Below, piece by piece: positions 50,948-59,157 of a stretch of 64,000 nucleotides of DNA (its first letter is position 1; each line of letters begins with the position of its first letter). The DNA lies in the NCBI RefSeq assembly GCF_052076105.1, contig NZ_CP197245.1:2356001-2420000 (forward strand). Reading direction: 5' to 3'. The position numbers and the translations under genes are program-made. Below the pieces are notes generated by a model. That model was not told the DNA's origin, searched no databases, and saw nothing but the letters and a program-made list of their open reading frames with translations. This DNA is from Tardiphaga sp052076105. GTDB taxonomy: Bacteria; Pseudomonadota; Alphaproteobacteria; Rhizobiales; Xanthobacteraceae.

Positions 50948-51349
50948 ATGACGCGCGAATTGTTCTGGCTGACGCTGACCGTGATTCTCACCGGCCTGCT
51001 CTGGGTGCCCTATATGGTGAACCGCATCATGGTCCGCGGTCTCACCGGCGTCATGGCCAATCCGACGCGCACCGACAGACCGCAGGCCGAATGGGCCAAC
51101 CGGCTGATGTTTGCCCATGACAATGCGGTCGAGAACCTCATCATCTTCGCGCCGCTCGTGCTGATCCTCAATGCCGCCGACGTCTCGACCCCGACCACCG
51201 TACTCGCTTGCGCGGTGTATTTCTGGTCGCGCGTCGTACATCTGATCGTCTATACGCTCGGCCTGCCGATTTTCCGTACGCTGGCCTTCCTGGTGGGCTT
51301 CATCGCTCAGGCGGTGCTCGCCGTCGCGATCCTGCGTATTCCGGTCTGA
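50948..51349 (+). CDS. MAPEG family membrane protein
   Basis: 133 residues with four hydrophobic helices. The family motif is AEWANRLMFAHDNAVENLII, followed by YFWSRVVHLIVYTLGLPIFR. MAPEG proteins include glutathione-dependent enzymes; the activity here is unknown. AAAGGA precedes the ATG. Confidence 0.88.
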   Translation: MTRELFWLTLTVILTGLLWVPYMVNRIMVRGLTGVMANPTRTDRPQAEWANRLMFAHDNAVENLIIFAPLVLILNAADVSTPTTVLACAVYFWSRVVHLIVYTLGLPIFRTLAFLVGFIAQAVLAVAILRIPV

Positions 51350-51373
51350 GGCCGGATACGCTAGTCCAGCGCA

Positions 51374-52315
51374 ATGAGTCACCCCGCGCCAGACCTGCAA
51401 ACGATCGTCACCGAAATCGCTGACGAGATGGCGCAGCGGACCGACCGCGGCGAGGTTGCGAGCTATATTCCGGAGCTCGCCGGCATCGATCCCAACAAGT
51501 TCGGACTCGTGGTGGTCGATGCCGATGGCCAGGTAGCGACCGGCGGCGATGCCGATGAGCCGTTCTCGATCCAGAGTATCTCGAAGGTCTTCACGCTGAC
51601 CTTGGCGCTCGGCATGGTCGGTGACCGGCTGTGGAAACATGTCGGCCGCGAACCGTCGGGCAATCCGTTCAACTCCATCGTCCAGCTCGAACGCGAGCGC
51701 GGCGTGCCGCGCAATCCCTTCATCAATGCCGGCGCCATCGCCGTCACCGATGTCATCCTGTCCGGCCACCAGCCGCGCGAGGCAATCGGCGAAATCCTGC
51801 GCTTCATGCAGTTTCTGGCTGGCGACGACACCATCGTGATCGACGAGGCGGTGGCGGCCTCCGAGAAACGCACGGGCTTTCGCAACACCGCGCTGGCCAA
51901 TTACATGAAGTCGTTCGGCGTCGTCCAGAATCCCGTCGACTTCACGCTCGGCGTCTATTTCCATCACTGTGCCATCGCGATGTCGTGCCGGCAGCTGGCG
52001 ATGGCGACGCGCTACCTCGCCTATTCGGGCCGCAATCCGTCGACCGGGCTCTCGGTAGTGTCGTCGGAGCGCGCGCGCCGCATCAACGCGCTGATGCTGA
52101 CCTGCGGGCACTATGACGGCTCCGGCGAATTCGCTTATCGCGTCGGCCTGCCCGGCAAGAGCGGTGTCGGCGGCGGCATTATCGCGGTGGCGCCGGGCAA
52201 GGCGTCGATCGCCGTCTGGGCGCCCGGCCTCGACCATCATGGCAATTCGCATCTCGGTCGCATCGCCCTCGAAGAGCTCACCAAACGGCTCGGCTGGTCG
52301 ATCTTCGGGACCTGA
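51374..52315 (+). CDS. glsA: Glutaminase
   Basis: 313 residues (about 310 in the family). It hydrolyses glutamine to glutamate and ammonia. The Ser-x-x-Lys site is in EPFSIQSISKVFTLTLAL, followed by PSGNPFNSIVQLERERGVPR, NPFINAGAIAV and KSGVGGGIIAVAPGKASIAV. It lies 24 bases after the MAPEG gene and may share its transcript. It sits near glutamine synthetase II, the opposite reaction. Confidence 0.96.
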   Translation: MSHPAPDLQTIVTEIADEMAQRTDRGEVASYIPELAGIDPNKFGLVVVDADGQVATGGDADEPFSIQSISKVFTLTLALGMVGDRLWKHVGREPSGNPFNSIVQLERERGVPRNPFINAGAIAVTDVILSGHQPREAIGEILRFMQFLAGDDTIVIDEAVAASEKRTGFRNTALANYMKSFGVVQNPVDFTLGVYFHHCAIAMSCRQLAMATRYLAYSGRNPSTGLSVVSSERARRINALMLTCGHYDGSGEFAYRVGLPGKSGVGGGIIAVAPGKASIAVWAPGLDHHGNSHLGRIALEELTKRLGWSIFGT

Positions 52316-52341
52316 CGTCACCCCGGTATCCGTTCATGAAA

Positions 52342-52371
52342 AAGGGCTGAAACATTGCTGTTTCAACCCTT
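52342..52371. terminator. Hairpin between glsA and the DUF2735 gene
   Basis: AAGGGCTGAAACA and TGTTTCAACCCTT (52342-52354, 52359-52371) pair with one mismatch and a TTGC loop. The T-run lies on the minus side, so it best serves the DUF2735 gene. Confidence 0.7.
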
Positions 52372-52428
52372 GATCGTCGTCGATGAACCGCGCCCGCGGC
52401 GGTGAACCTTGCTTCCGGCCAGGCACCG

Positions 52429-52629
52429 TCAATGTTCACGGGTCCGCTTGGCTTCCTGGATGGCCGCTTCGTGGTACCAGCTGTCATGGTCGGCCACGGT
52501 TTTCACGGTCGAGGCACGCAGGTCCATTGGCTTGCTGAGCCGTCCCCGCGGACCGACCGATGCACGACCACCAACCGGGAATTGGTAGATTTTAGCGGTA
52601 TGGGGGTGATGCGTTTGAGACGTTGGCAT
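52429..52629 (-). CDS. DUF2735 family protein
   Basis: 66 residues. The family pattern is clear: TAKIYQFPVGGRASVG near the start and DHDSWYHEAAIQEAKR at the end. The function is unknown; in rhizobia this gene commonly accompanies glnII, which it faces here divergently. GGAAGAG lies before the ATG at 52629. Confidence 0.85.
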   Translation of the reverse strand: MPTSQTHHPHTAKIYQFPVGGRASVGPRGRLSKPMDLRASTVKTVADHDSWYHEAAIQEAKRTREH

Positions 52630-53132
52630 CGCTTCTCTTCCTTCCTCTGATCTGATTTTTCCTTTCGGATCATCATTGTAACAGAGACGCCCTTCTTTTG
52701 TGCCGACTGCCTCGTAAGAAGCATGCAAATGGCTACAATATGCGCACTCGCTGGACGTGCGCCTTGGGCGCGCAGGTTTTGAGGCCGCCTACGCGGCGTC
52801 TGACCTGTCATTTGAGCGTCTGAAAGGCAGAAAAGTTCCCGTCAAAAATCGCCTGCAAGGGAATTGAGCAGCCGGTATTTTCGCGCGCGGCCGAATTCCT
52901 CTGAAAAATTCGCGAATCCGGACCGATTCCCGACCTCCAACACCCTCTTCCGGCAGCGAATGGCAGCCCGGTTGGGGACGCGCCGAAGTTTTCGTCACAA
53001 AAGCGTTGCACCGCGACAAGTTGGCATACTACGTGCTTTATATGCAGCGCCGCTGGCGGGCGGATCATGCATCCGCGCGCCAGCAAGCTCAGGGTTCACG
53101 CCCTACGCATCGCCAACTCATGAGAGACCCGC
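52630..53132. other. Regulatory region between DUF2735 and glnII
   Basis: About 500 bases without a convincing gene. The right end carries a sigma-54 promoter (53021-53037) and an 85-base leader of glnII. The left part should hold the DUF2735 promoter. No NtrC site could be called with confidence. Confidence 0.55.
53021..53037 (+). promoter_or_regulatory. Sigma-54 promoter of glnII
   Basis: TTGGCATACTACGTGCT has GG (53023-53024) and GC (53035-53036) separated by exactly ten bases, the -24/-12 arrangement needed for sigma-54 (consensus TGGCAC-N5-TTGC). This agrees with nitrogen control of glnII in rhizobia. Confidence 0.75.
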
Positions 53133-54167
53133 ATGACAAAGTATAAGCTCGAGTATATTTGGCTCGACGGTTACACGCCGGTTCCGAACCTGCGTGGCAA
53201 GACGCAGATCAAGGAATTCGATTCTTTCCCGACACTCGAGCAGCTCCCGCTGTGGGGCTTCGACGGTTCGTCGACCATGCAGGCCGAAGGCCACAGCTCC
53301 GATTGCGTGCTGAAGCCGGTTGCGATCTATCCGGACGCGGCCCGTGAGAACGGCGCTCTGGTGATGTGCGAAGTCATGATGCCGGATGGCGTCACCCCGC
53401 ACTCCACCAACAAGCGCGCCACCATTCTCGACGATGCCGGCGCCTGGTTCGGTTTCGAACAGGAATACTTCTTCTACGAGAACGGCCGTCCGCTCGGCTT
53501 CCCCGAGGCTGGCTATCCGGCTCCGCAGGGTCCGTACTACACCGGCGTCGGCTTCAAGAATGTCGGCTCGATCGCCCGCGAGATCGTCGAAGAACATCTC
53601 GACCTCTGCCTCGAAGCTGGCATCAACCACGAAGGCATCAACGCCGAAGTGGCGAAGGGCCAGTGGGAATTCCAGATCTTCGGCAAGGGCTCCAAGAAGG
53701 CCGCTGACGAAATGTGGATCGCGCGTTACCTGCTGCTCCGTCTGACGGAAAAGTATGGCATCGACATCGAATTCCACTGCAAGCCGCTCGGCGACACCGA
53801 CTGGAACGGCTCGGGCATGCACGCCAACTTCTCGACCGAATATATGCGTACGGTCGGCGGCAAGGCTTACTTCGAAGCCCTGATGGCCCAGTTCGACAAG
53901 AACCTGATGGACCACATCAACGTCTACGGTCCGGACAACGACAAGCGCCTGACCGGCAAGCACGAAACCGCTCCGTGGAACAAGTTCTCCTACGGTATCG
54001 CGGATCGTGGCGCGTCGATCCGCGTCCCGCACTCCTTCATCAAGAACGACTACAAGGGCTATCTGGAAGACCGTCGTCCGAACTCCCAGGGCGACCCCTA
54101 CCAGATCGCTTCGCAGATCCTGAAGACGATCTCGGAAGTTCCGACCGCAAAGTCGGCAGCCGCGTAA
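53133..54167 (+). CDS. glnII: Glutamine synthetase II (eukaryotic type)
   Basis: 344 residues, far shorter than bacterial GSI (about 470). It makes glutamine from glutamate and ammonia. GSII landmarks are KLEYIWLDGYTPVPNLRGKT, WGFDGSSTMQAEGHSSDC, GFEQEYFFYENGRPLGFPE and ADRGASIRVPHS. Plant-like GSII is typical of rhizobia and relatives and is not adenylylated. A sigma-54 promoter precedes it and a GNRA-looped terminator follows. Confidence 0.97.
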   Translation: MTKYKLEYIWLDGYTPVPNLRGKTQIKEFDSFPTLEQLPLWGFDGSSTMQAEGHSSDCVLKPVAIYPDAARENGALVMCEVMMPDGVTPHSTNKRATILDDAGAWFGFEQEYFFYENGRPLGFPEAGYPAPQGPYYTGVGFKNVGSIAREIVEEHLDLCLEAGINHEGINAEVAKGQWEFQIFGKGSKKAADEMWIARYLLLRLTEKYGIDIEFHCKPLGDTDWNGSGMHANFSTEYMRTVGGKAYFEALMAQFDKNLMDHINVYGPDNDKRLTGKHETAPWNKFSYGIADRGASIRVPHSFIKNDYKGYLEDRRPNSQGDPYQIASQILKTISEVPTAKSAAA

Positions 54168-54191
54168 GTCGCTCCCTAAATTAGAATGACG

Positions 54192-54225
54192 AACGGCCCG
54201 AACGAAAGTTCGGGCCGTTTTGTTT
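54192..54225 (+). terminator. Rho-independent terminator of glnII
   Basis: AACGGCCCGAAC and GTTCGGGCCGTT (54192-54203, 54208-54219) with a GAAA tetraloop and TTGTTT tail. Confidence 0.92.
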
Positions 54226-54372
54226 GACCTCTGCGTCCTTTCGCCGCCTTAGAGGATTGGACAAGAGATCGGCAGGATCGGTCTAATACCGGGCGCGCAC
54301 CTACCCCAATACTTGTCCGCCGTCGCGACATTCGCGACGCTGACGCGACGAGAAAAACAGGGAGCAGCGATC

Positions 54373-54837
54373 ATGTCATATCAAACGACCGCCTTCGTTG
54401 CGGCATTCTGCGTGCTGACATTCACGGCAAGCCTTCGCGCGGAGACGACGGAAGAACGTCTGCGTCGCGGTGAAGAGGTTGTTCGATCGCTCAATGCCGG
54501 CAGCAGCCAGCCGACCCTCGAAGGCTTGCGCACCGAGTTTCCCTTTCTCGCCGATGCGATCACGGGCTACGCACTCGGCGACGTCTGGGCGCGGCCGGTT
54601 CTCGACGCGCGCACGCGACAGCTGGCAGCGGTTGCCGCTTTCGCAGCACTGGGGCATCGGCCGTTCATGAAGATCCATGCGGGCTACGCGCTCAACGCCG
54701 GCGTGAAAGAGGAAGAACTAAAGGAGATCGTCTATCTGACGACCGTCCATGCCGGCTTCCCGCGCGCCATCGAGGCTGCGCAGACACTGAGTGAGCTGTT
54801 CAAGGAACGCGCACAGAAGCCGGGATCGGCAAAGTGA
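54373..54837 (+). CDS. Exported carboxymuconolactone decarboxylase-family protein
   Basis: 154 residues. A signal peptide (MSYQTTAFVAAFCVLTFTAS) is unusual for this otherwise cytoplasmic family. The CMD domain shows DARTRQLAAVAAFAALGHRP and FMKIHAGYALNAGVKEEELK, EIVYLTTVHAGFPRAIEA. The CxxC-type redox pair of AhpD-like members is absent, so a peroxidase role is unlikely. AGGGAG precedes the ATG at 54373. Confidence 0.88.
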   Translation: MSYQTTAFVAAFCVLTFTASLRAETTEERLRRGEEVVRSLNAGSSQPTLEGLRTEFPFLADAITGYALGDVWARPVLDARTRQLAAVAAFAALGHRPFMKIHAGYALNAGVKEEELKEIVYLTTVHAGFPRAIEAAQTLSELFKERAQKPGSAK

Positions 54838-54850
54838 AAAGAGCATGGGA

Positions 54851-54885
54851 AAACGGCCGGACGAAAGTTCGGGCCGCTTGTTTTG
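54851..54885 (+). terminator. Terminator hairpin resembling that of glnII
   Basis: AACGGCC-GGAC-GAAA-GTTC-GGGCCG forms a stem with one bulge, followed by CTTGTTTT. It is a degenerate copy of the glnII terminator and follows the CMD gene. Confidence 0.7.
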
Positions 54886-54900
54886 GCTAACGCCTCTTGC

Positions 54901-54975
54901 CGTCATGGCCCGGCCATCTACGTCTTCGCTCTCGTCGCCAAGACGTGGATGCCGCTGCGCTTGTCCGGGCTGCGG
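54901..54975. repeat. Palindromic REP-like element
   Basis: CATCTACGTCTT and AAGACGTGGATG (54915-54926, 54940-54951) pair with one G-T, flanked by CGTCATGGCCCGGC and a matching TTGTCCGGGC. This resembles the dispersed palindromes I recall from Bradyrhizobium-type genomes. Confidence 0.5.
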
Positions 54976-54988
54976 CAAGACTGGTTGG

Positions 54989-55723
54989 TCAGCTCCCCGG
55001 CGTCCCGACAAGTAGCGCATCCAGCTCCTGCACCTTGGCCTGGCCCGATAGCTTGACCGTGAGAATGAGGTCTCCGGTGTCCGTCGCCAACTGAATGGAA
55101 TTGATCTTCAGCTTGTATGCGTCGGCCTGGCGCCGCAGGGCTTGCCCGGAAAGTTGTGTCCCGATGTAACCATTGAGCTGAGCGGTCACGGGCGCAATCT
55201 TCGACGCAATGGCACTGGCGACCTGACGCTGCCACCCCTTGCGACCATCGCCGACAGTGATGGTGCCGACGCTGAGCTTCACCGAGAGAGCGGTGTTCGA
55301 AATCAGGAGGGGAATCGAGATCTGCGCCTGAGCTCCAACCCAGCCGGTGAGGCAATCCGCGAAGTCCCCCGTCGCAGTGAGCACCAGCCCGTTCGGCAAC
55401 GCCGTCGATCCATTGATCGAAATGCTCTGCAGTCTGCCGCCGCCCTCGAATGGGCTGTGGTTTTTGCAAACAATCTGCTTGTTGATCACCGGCAGCACAG
55501 TGTCCATCACCGCCTGGATGTCGCGAACCGCCGCGAACGCCGTCACCGAACCGGTGACAAGATCCGGGCCGAACCTGGTCAGCCCGAGATCGACGCCGCT
55601 GCTCAATCGCAATGTCCGATTGCCGATGACATCTCCGATGCCGATCTGAGCGAAGCTTTCAGCAGGCGCACCGAACAGAGCCACAATCACGAAGAACACA
55701 TTCCAACGCCAGGAATGACGCAT
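54989..55723 (-). CDS. Exported protein of unknown function (244 aa)
   Basis: A signal peptide (about 1-26, ending PAESFAQ) is followed by a beta-rich domain with repeated hydrophobic-polar alternation: SGVDLGLTRFGPDLVTGSVT, ALSVKLSVGTITVGDGRKGW, then RRQADAYKLKINSIQLATDT. Two or three Cys lie in the middle. The layout recalls periplasmic lipid-binding tubular proteins, but no family can be named. GGGGGTG precedes the ATG at 55723. Confidence 0.75.
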   Translation of the reverse strand: MRHSWRWNVFFVIVALFGAPAESFAQIGIGDVIGNRTLRLSSGVDLGLTRFGPDLVTGSVTAFAAVRDIQAVMDTVLPVINKQIVCKNHSPFEGGGRLQSISINGSTALPNGLVLTATGDFADCLTGWVGAQAQISIPLLISNTALSVKLSVGTITVGDGRKGWQRQVASAIASKIAPVTAQLNGYIGTQLSGQALRRQADAYKLKINSIQLATDTGDLILTVKLSGQAKVQELDALLVGTPGS

Positions 55724-55958
55724 ACCCACACCCCCAAAAATGAATTTTTCAAACAAGCGACGGCCGGCCGCGTTTGGCCGGGACGTTCCAATATCCGAAA
55801 AATCTATCTATGGATGTGTTTCCGGTCAATGCCACTCACGCGTCACACGTGGCCGTAGCCCGCATCAGCGAGCGATATGCGAGGCTATTGCTCCGGTCGA
55901 CGTGCCGTTGCCGGATGTCGTGACACTCATCCGGCAACATGCTGAAGGGCGAAATGAG

Positions 55959-55995
55959 AAACGGCCCGGATGGAAGTCCGGGCCGTTTTGTTTTG
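55959..55995 (+). terminator. Third copy of the glnII-type hairpin
   Basis: AACGGCCCGGA and TCCGGGCCGTT (55960-55970, 55977-55987), tail TTTGTTTT. There is no gene just upstream on the plus strand, so it may be a stray copy. Confidence 0.6.
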
Positions 55996-56008
55996 CGGGC
56001 GCGTGCCT

Positions 56009-56053
56009 CTCGCTCCATCATGACCGGCTTTGTCCCGACCATGATGGAGCGAG
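56009..56053. repeat. Inverted repeat beside argC
   Basis: CTCGCTCCATCATG and its exact complement (56009-56022, 56040-56053), with a 17-base loop containing GGCTTTGTCCCG. It may terminate argC or belong to the REP-like family seen at 54901. Confidence 0.55.
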
Positions 56054-56065
56054 GCGGAGCTTCCG

Positions 56066-57124
56066 TTACGGGAACATCGCCGGCTGATCGATGCCCAGCG
56101 TCTCGGCAAAACCGAGTACCAGATTCATGTTCTGCACCGCCTGCCCCGACGCGCCTTTGGTAAGGTTGTCGAGCGTCGAGACAATGATGGCGCGGCCCGG
56201 GATACGGTCAGCGGCCACGCCGATGAAGGTCATGTTGGAGCCGCGCACATGCCGCGAATGCGGCGTCTTGCCGAATGGCAGGATGTGAACGAACGGCTCC
56301 TTCTCATACTGCTTCACCAGCACCTCGTGGAGATCCTGCGCCGTCTTGCCACGCCGGCCCCGTACATAGATGGTCGAGAGAATGCCGCGGTTCTGCGGCA
56401 GCAGATGCGGCGTGAAGCTCACGACCACGTCCTTCCCGGCAGCCTTGGAGAACTCCTGATCGAGCTCCGCCATGTGCCGGTGATGGCCGACGCCATAGGC
56501 GTTGAAGCCTTCGGACACTTCGGAGAAAAGCATCTCTTCCTTGGCCGAACGCCCTGCTCCCGTCATGCCGGACTTGGCGTCGATGACGATCTCGTCGGTC
56601 TCGATGGCGCGCGCCTTCAGTAGCGGCACCAACGGAAGGATCGCGCACGACGTGTAGCAGCCGGGATTGGCGACGAGCCGCGCCTTCTTGATGTCGCGCC
56701 GATAGATTTCGACGAGGCCGTAGACGGCCTCCTTCTGCAGCTCCAGCGCGTGATGCTCGTGGCCGTACCACTTCGCATAGGCTGCTGCGTCCTCAAGCCG
56801 GAAGTCGGCAGAGAGATCCACCACCTTGGTCTCCGGCGCTTTGGCCAGGAGATCCTGCAGCACCTTCTGCGTGGTCGCATGCGGTAGCGCGCAGAACACC
56901 AGATCGAGGCCGATAGTCGTCCAGTCGACCTGGTCGATGCTCACGAGCGTCGGCAGCTCATAGGGCGCAAATTGCGGGAACACATCGCCCATCGCCTGTC
57001 CGGCGCGCCGGTCGGCCGTCAGCAGCACGAGCTCGACCTTGGGATGACGCAGCAGCAGCCGCACCAGTTCGGCGCCAGTGTAACCGGAGGCCCCCAGAAT
57101 GCCGATTTTCTTCTTGTTGCTCAT
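56066..57124 (-). CDS. argC: N-acetyl-gamma-glutamyl-phosphate reductase
   Basis: 352 residues, type 1. It catalyses the third step of arginine synthesis. The NADP-binding GILGASGYTGAELVRLLLRH opens it, the catalytic Cys lies in VANPGCYTSCAILPLVPL, and the late motif is GVGHHRHMAELDQEFS. AGGA precedes the ATG at 57124, which overlaps the stop of the PaiB-like gene by four bases. Confidence 0.96.
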   Translation of the reverse strand: MSNKKKIGILGASGYTGAELVRLLLRHPKVELVLLTADRRAGQAMGDVFPQFAPYELPTLVSIDQVDWTTIGLDLVFCALPHATTQKVLQDLLAKAPETKVVDLSADFRLEDAAAYAKWYGHEHHALELQKEAVYGLVEIYRRDIKKARLVANPGCYTSCAILPLVPLLKARAIETDEIVIDAKSGMTGAGRSAKEEMLFSEVSEGFNAYGVGHHRHMAELDQEFSKAAGKDVVVSFTPHLLPQNRGILSTIYVRGRRGKTAQDLHEVLVKQYEKEPFVHILPFGKTPHSRHVRGSNMTFIGVAADRIPGRAIIVSTLDNLTKGASGQAVQNMNLVLGFAETLGIDQPAMFP

Positions 57125-57807
57125 CCCATAAATCCTTCCGCCTCAGCCATAGCAGTCAAATGTGTCGTCTCTTCCGCAAATAAATGCGGCCGTAATTTGC
57201 GCATCGCATCCGCGATCTCGACAGCCGCCGGCTCCGGCCGCATGGCCAGCGAGCTCATGACAGCCAGGTGATCGGCGTCGGACTTGTGCTGGTTGAGCTT
57301 GAAGCTCCCCTCCACCTCATCCACCGTCATGACCACGCCGACGATCGCCTTCTTCATCGCATCCAGTCGCCCCGCCGCCATCTTTCCGGACGTCCAGGGC
57401 TTCTTCGGCGCGAGCCAGCTTTCGAACCTGGCGCTCAGCGCGTCAAGATGCGGACCGAGTTCGCGATCGGATAGCAGCCGTGCGGGCCCCGTGAGATGCA
57501 CCGCCTGATAGAGCCAGGTCGGGACCTGATCCGGCGACACATACCAGTCAGCCGAGACATAGGCGTCTGCGCCGGTGATCGCCATGGCCCATGGGGTCAC
57601 ACCGTCCGCGACCTTCAGCAACGGGTTCTGCCGCGCCAGATGAAATGCGAGGCGCGGCGTACCGTCATTGCCGTAGTCCAGGCAGAACGGCAGGGATGCC
57701 GCGATCGGCTTGCGGCCGTCCCACGCACAGGCGGTGCCGAATCCACGTGCCTCGGCGAACGCCAAAGCTTGGGTCCGGTCGGTCTGGAATCTGGGCGGCG
57801 TATACAT
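57121..57807 (-). CDS. FMN-binding PaiB-family protein
   Basis: 228 residues. The split-barrel family landmarks are MYTPPRFQTDRTQALAFAEA, RLAFHLARQNPL, PWAMAITGADAYVSADWYVS and VGVVMTVDEVEGSFKLNQHK. PaiB represses sporulation and protease genes in Bacillus; its role here may instead be flavin binding. It overlaps argC, suggesting coupled expression. AGGAG lies five bases before the ATG. Confidence 0.9.
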   Translation of the reverse strand: MYTPPRFQTDRTQALAFAEARGFGTACAWDGRKPIAASLPFCLDYGNDGTPRLAFHLARQNPLLKVADGVTPWAMAITGADAYVSADWYVSPDQVPTWLYQAVHLTGPARLLSDRELGPHLDALSARFESWLAPKKPWTSGKMAAGRLDAMKKAIVGVVMTVDEVEGSFKLNQHKSDADHLAVMSSLAMRPEPAAVEIADAMRKLRPHLFAEETTHLTAMAEAEGFMG

Positions 57808-58023
57808 GACGGGCTCCTGCTCTTGTGAGGGGCCGTCGGATCAGATCGCGCTTCAGGGGGAGGACTGCCGCGGACCGGATCCGGCGGCAGTGAGAGATCA
57901 AAAACGCTTAAGCGCGCATATCTCCACCTGCCGCGAGAATGCGGCGGCGGCTGGCGATGATGCTGGTCGCAAGGTTGATCATGGGCGCCGTCATAAGGCC
58001 GTGCCCGCGATCCGTCAAGATCG

Positions 58024-59013
58024 TCAGAGCACCGGGCTCCACGGCGCCGGTACGATGCGATAGCCATTGCCATCCTTCTCGACGAAACCGTTGGCCGGGA
58101 ACGGATAGTGGAAGCCCTGCACGCGCATCTTCTCGGCCACCAGCATGTCATAGACCTTACGGCGGGTGGCTTCGGCCTGCACCGGCTCCTGGTCGAAATT
58201 CACGTGCCAGCCGGGATTGGCGGCGAATAGCGCCGGAAGGTTGGTGACATCAGACTGGATGAAGACCTTGTCCGATCCGGAAGACAGCACATAGGACGTG
58301 TGGCCCGGCGTATGCCCGGTCGAAGCAACCGCCAGCAGCCCCGGCGCGGCGTCCTTGCCCCATTCATAGGGCGTAACCTTCTTCTTCAACCCGGCCTCGA
58401 ACACCCGCCGATTGTTCTTGAACAGACCGGTCATGCGATCGCCAGCAGCACGACTCATCTCGCCATCGTCCATCCAGAACTTCCACTCGGCTGCCGGCAC
58501 CAGCACTTCGGCATTGGGAAATGCAAGCACGCCGTCCGCCGTCAGCAGGCCGTTCACATGGTCGCCGTGAAAGTGCGAGATGACGACCATGTCGATCATC
58601 TTTGGATCGATCCCCGCCGCCATCATGTTGGTGATGAACTGACCGACATTGCCCTTGGTTGCCGCAAAGGCGCCCGGCCCGTTGCCGGTGTCGATCACGA
58701 CCAGCTTGCCGCCGGTGTTGATCACCAGTGGCGCATAGAAGTTGGTGATCTGGTTTGTCGGCAGAAATGCCCTGGCGAGCGCGGCATTGATATCATCGCG
58801 TTTGACGTTGGAAATATAGGTATCGGCCAGCGGAAACGTCGCTGCACCATCGGAGATGGCGTTCACCTGGATATCGCCGACCTTGTAGCGATAGAAGCTT
58901 GGCGCCTGCTTGTCCGCCGGCGGAGCTGAGGCCCTGGCAGAGCCTGTGGCGAGTAATGGAGATGCAGCGAGCGCGGCAGCGCCGGCCAGTGCATGCCGTC
59001 GTGACAAATCCAT
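58024..59013 (-). CDS. Tat-exported metallo-beta-lactamase-fold hydrolase (copy 1)
   Basis: 329 residues. The signal MDLSRRHALAGAAALAASPL has a twin-arginine start. The MBL core follows: VIDTGNGPGAF, the metal motif VISHFHGDHVNG, GHTPGHTSYVLSSG and the bridging Asp in FIQSDVTNLP. The group includes lactonases and organophosphate hydrolases; the substrate is unknown. It is roughly four-fifths identical to the next gene (59158-60147). GGGAG precedes the ATG. Confidence 0.93.
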   Translation of the reverse strand: MDLSRRHALAGAAALAASPLLATGSARASAPPADKQAPSFYRYKVGDIQVNAISDGAATFPLADTYISNVKRDDINAALARAFLPTNQITNFYAPLVINTGGKLVVIDTGNGPGAFAATKGNVGQFITNMMAAGIDPKMIDMVVISHFHGDHVNGLLTADGVLAFPNAEVLVPAAEWKFWMDDGEMSRAAGDRMTGLFKNNRRVFEAGLKKKVTPYEWGKDAAPGLLAVASTGHTPGHTSYVLSSGSDKVFIQSDVTNLPALFAANPGWHVNFDQEPVQAEATRRKVYDMLVAEKMRVQGFHYPFPANGFVEKDGNGYRIVPAPWSPVL

Positions 59014-59113
59014 GAGGTCTTCTCCCGTCGCTTTGCATGGTCGCTGTTGGCGCGACTCCAGTACGGAGACTGGCACGGGATGACGACGGAGGCGATGCTC
59101 TTTGCGAAGCCAG

Positions 59114-59139
59114 CCGGCCTGCGCTGCAGCGCAGGCCGG
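59114..59139. terminator. Perfect 26-base palindrome between the MBL genes
   Basis: The arms CCGGCCTGCGCTG and CAGCGCAGGCCGG are exact complements. It lies after the stop of the upstream copy (59158) and before the start of the other (59013). No T-run follows, so it may be a terminator or a symmetrical protein-binding site. Confidence 0.55.
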
Positions 59140-59157
59140 GAAATTGCCAGGCTTCGC

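Larger units (their letters stand above)
55724..56065. other. Intergenic region with two hairpins
   Basis: No gene was found. It holds a terminator-like hairpin at 55959-55995 and a large inverted repeat at 56009-56053, next to the argC stop. Confidence 0.5.

Noticed and set aside
50567..52321. 584-codon open frame antisense to glsA, the MAPEG gene and the phaC end
   Set aside because: It mirrors well-supported genes in a high-GC genome, where antisense frames stay open by codon bias. No ribosome site, domain or hydrophobic pattern was seen.
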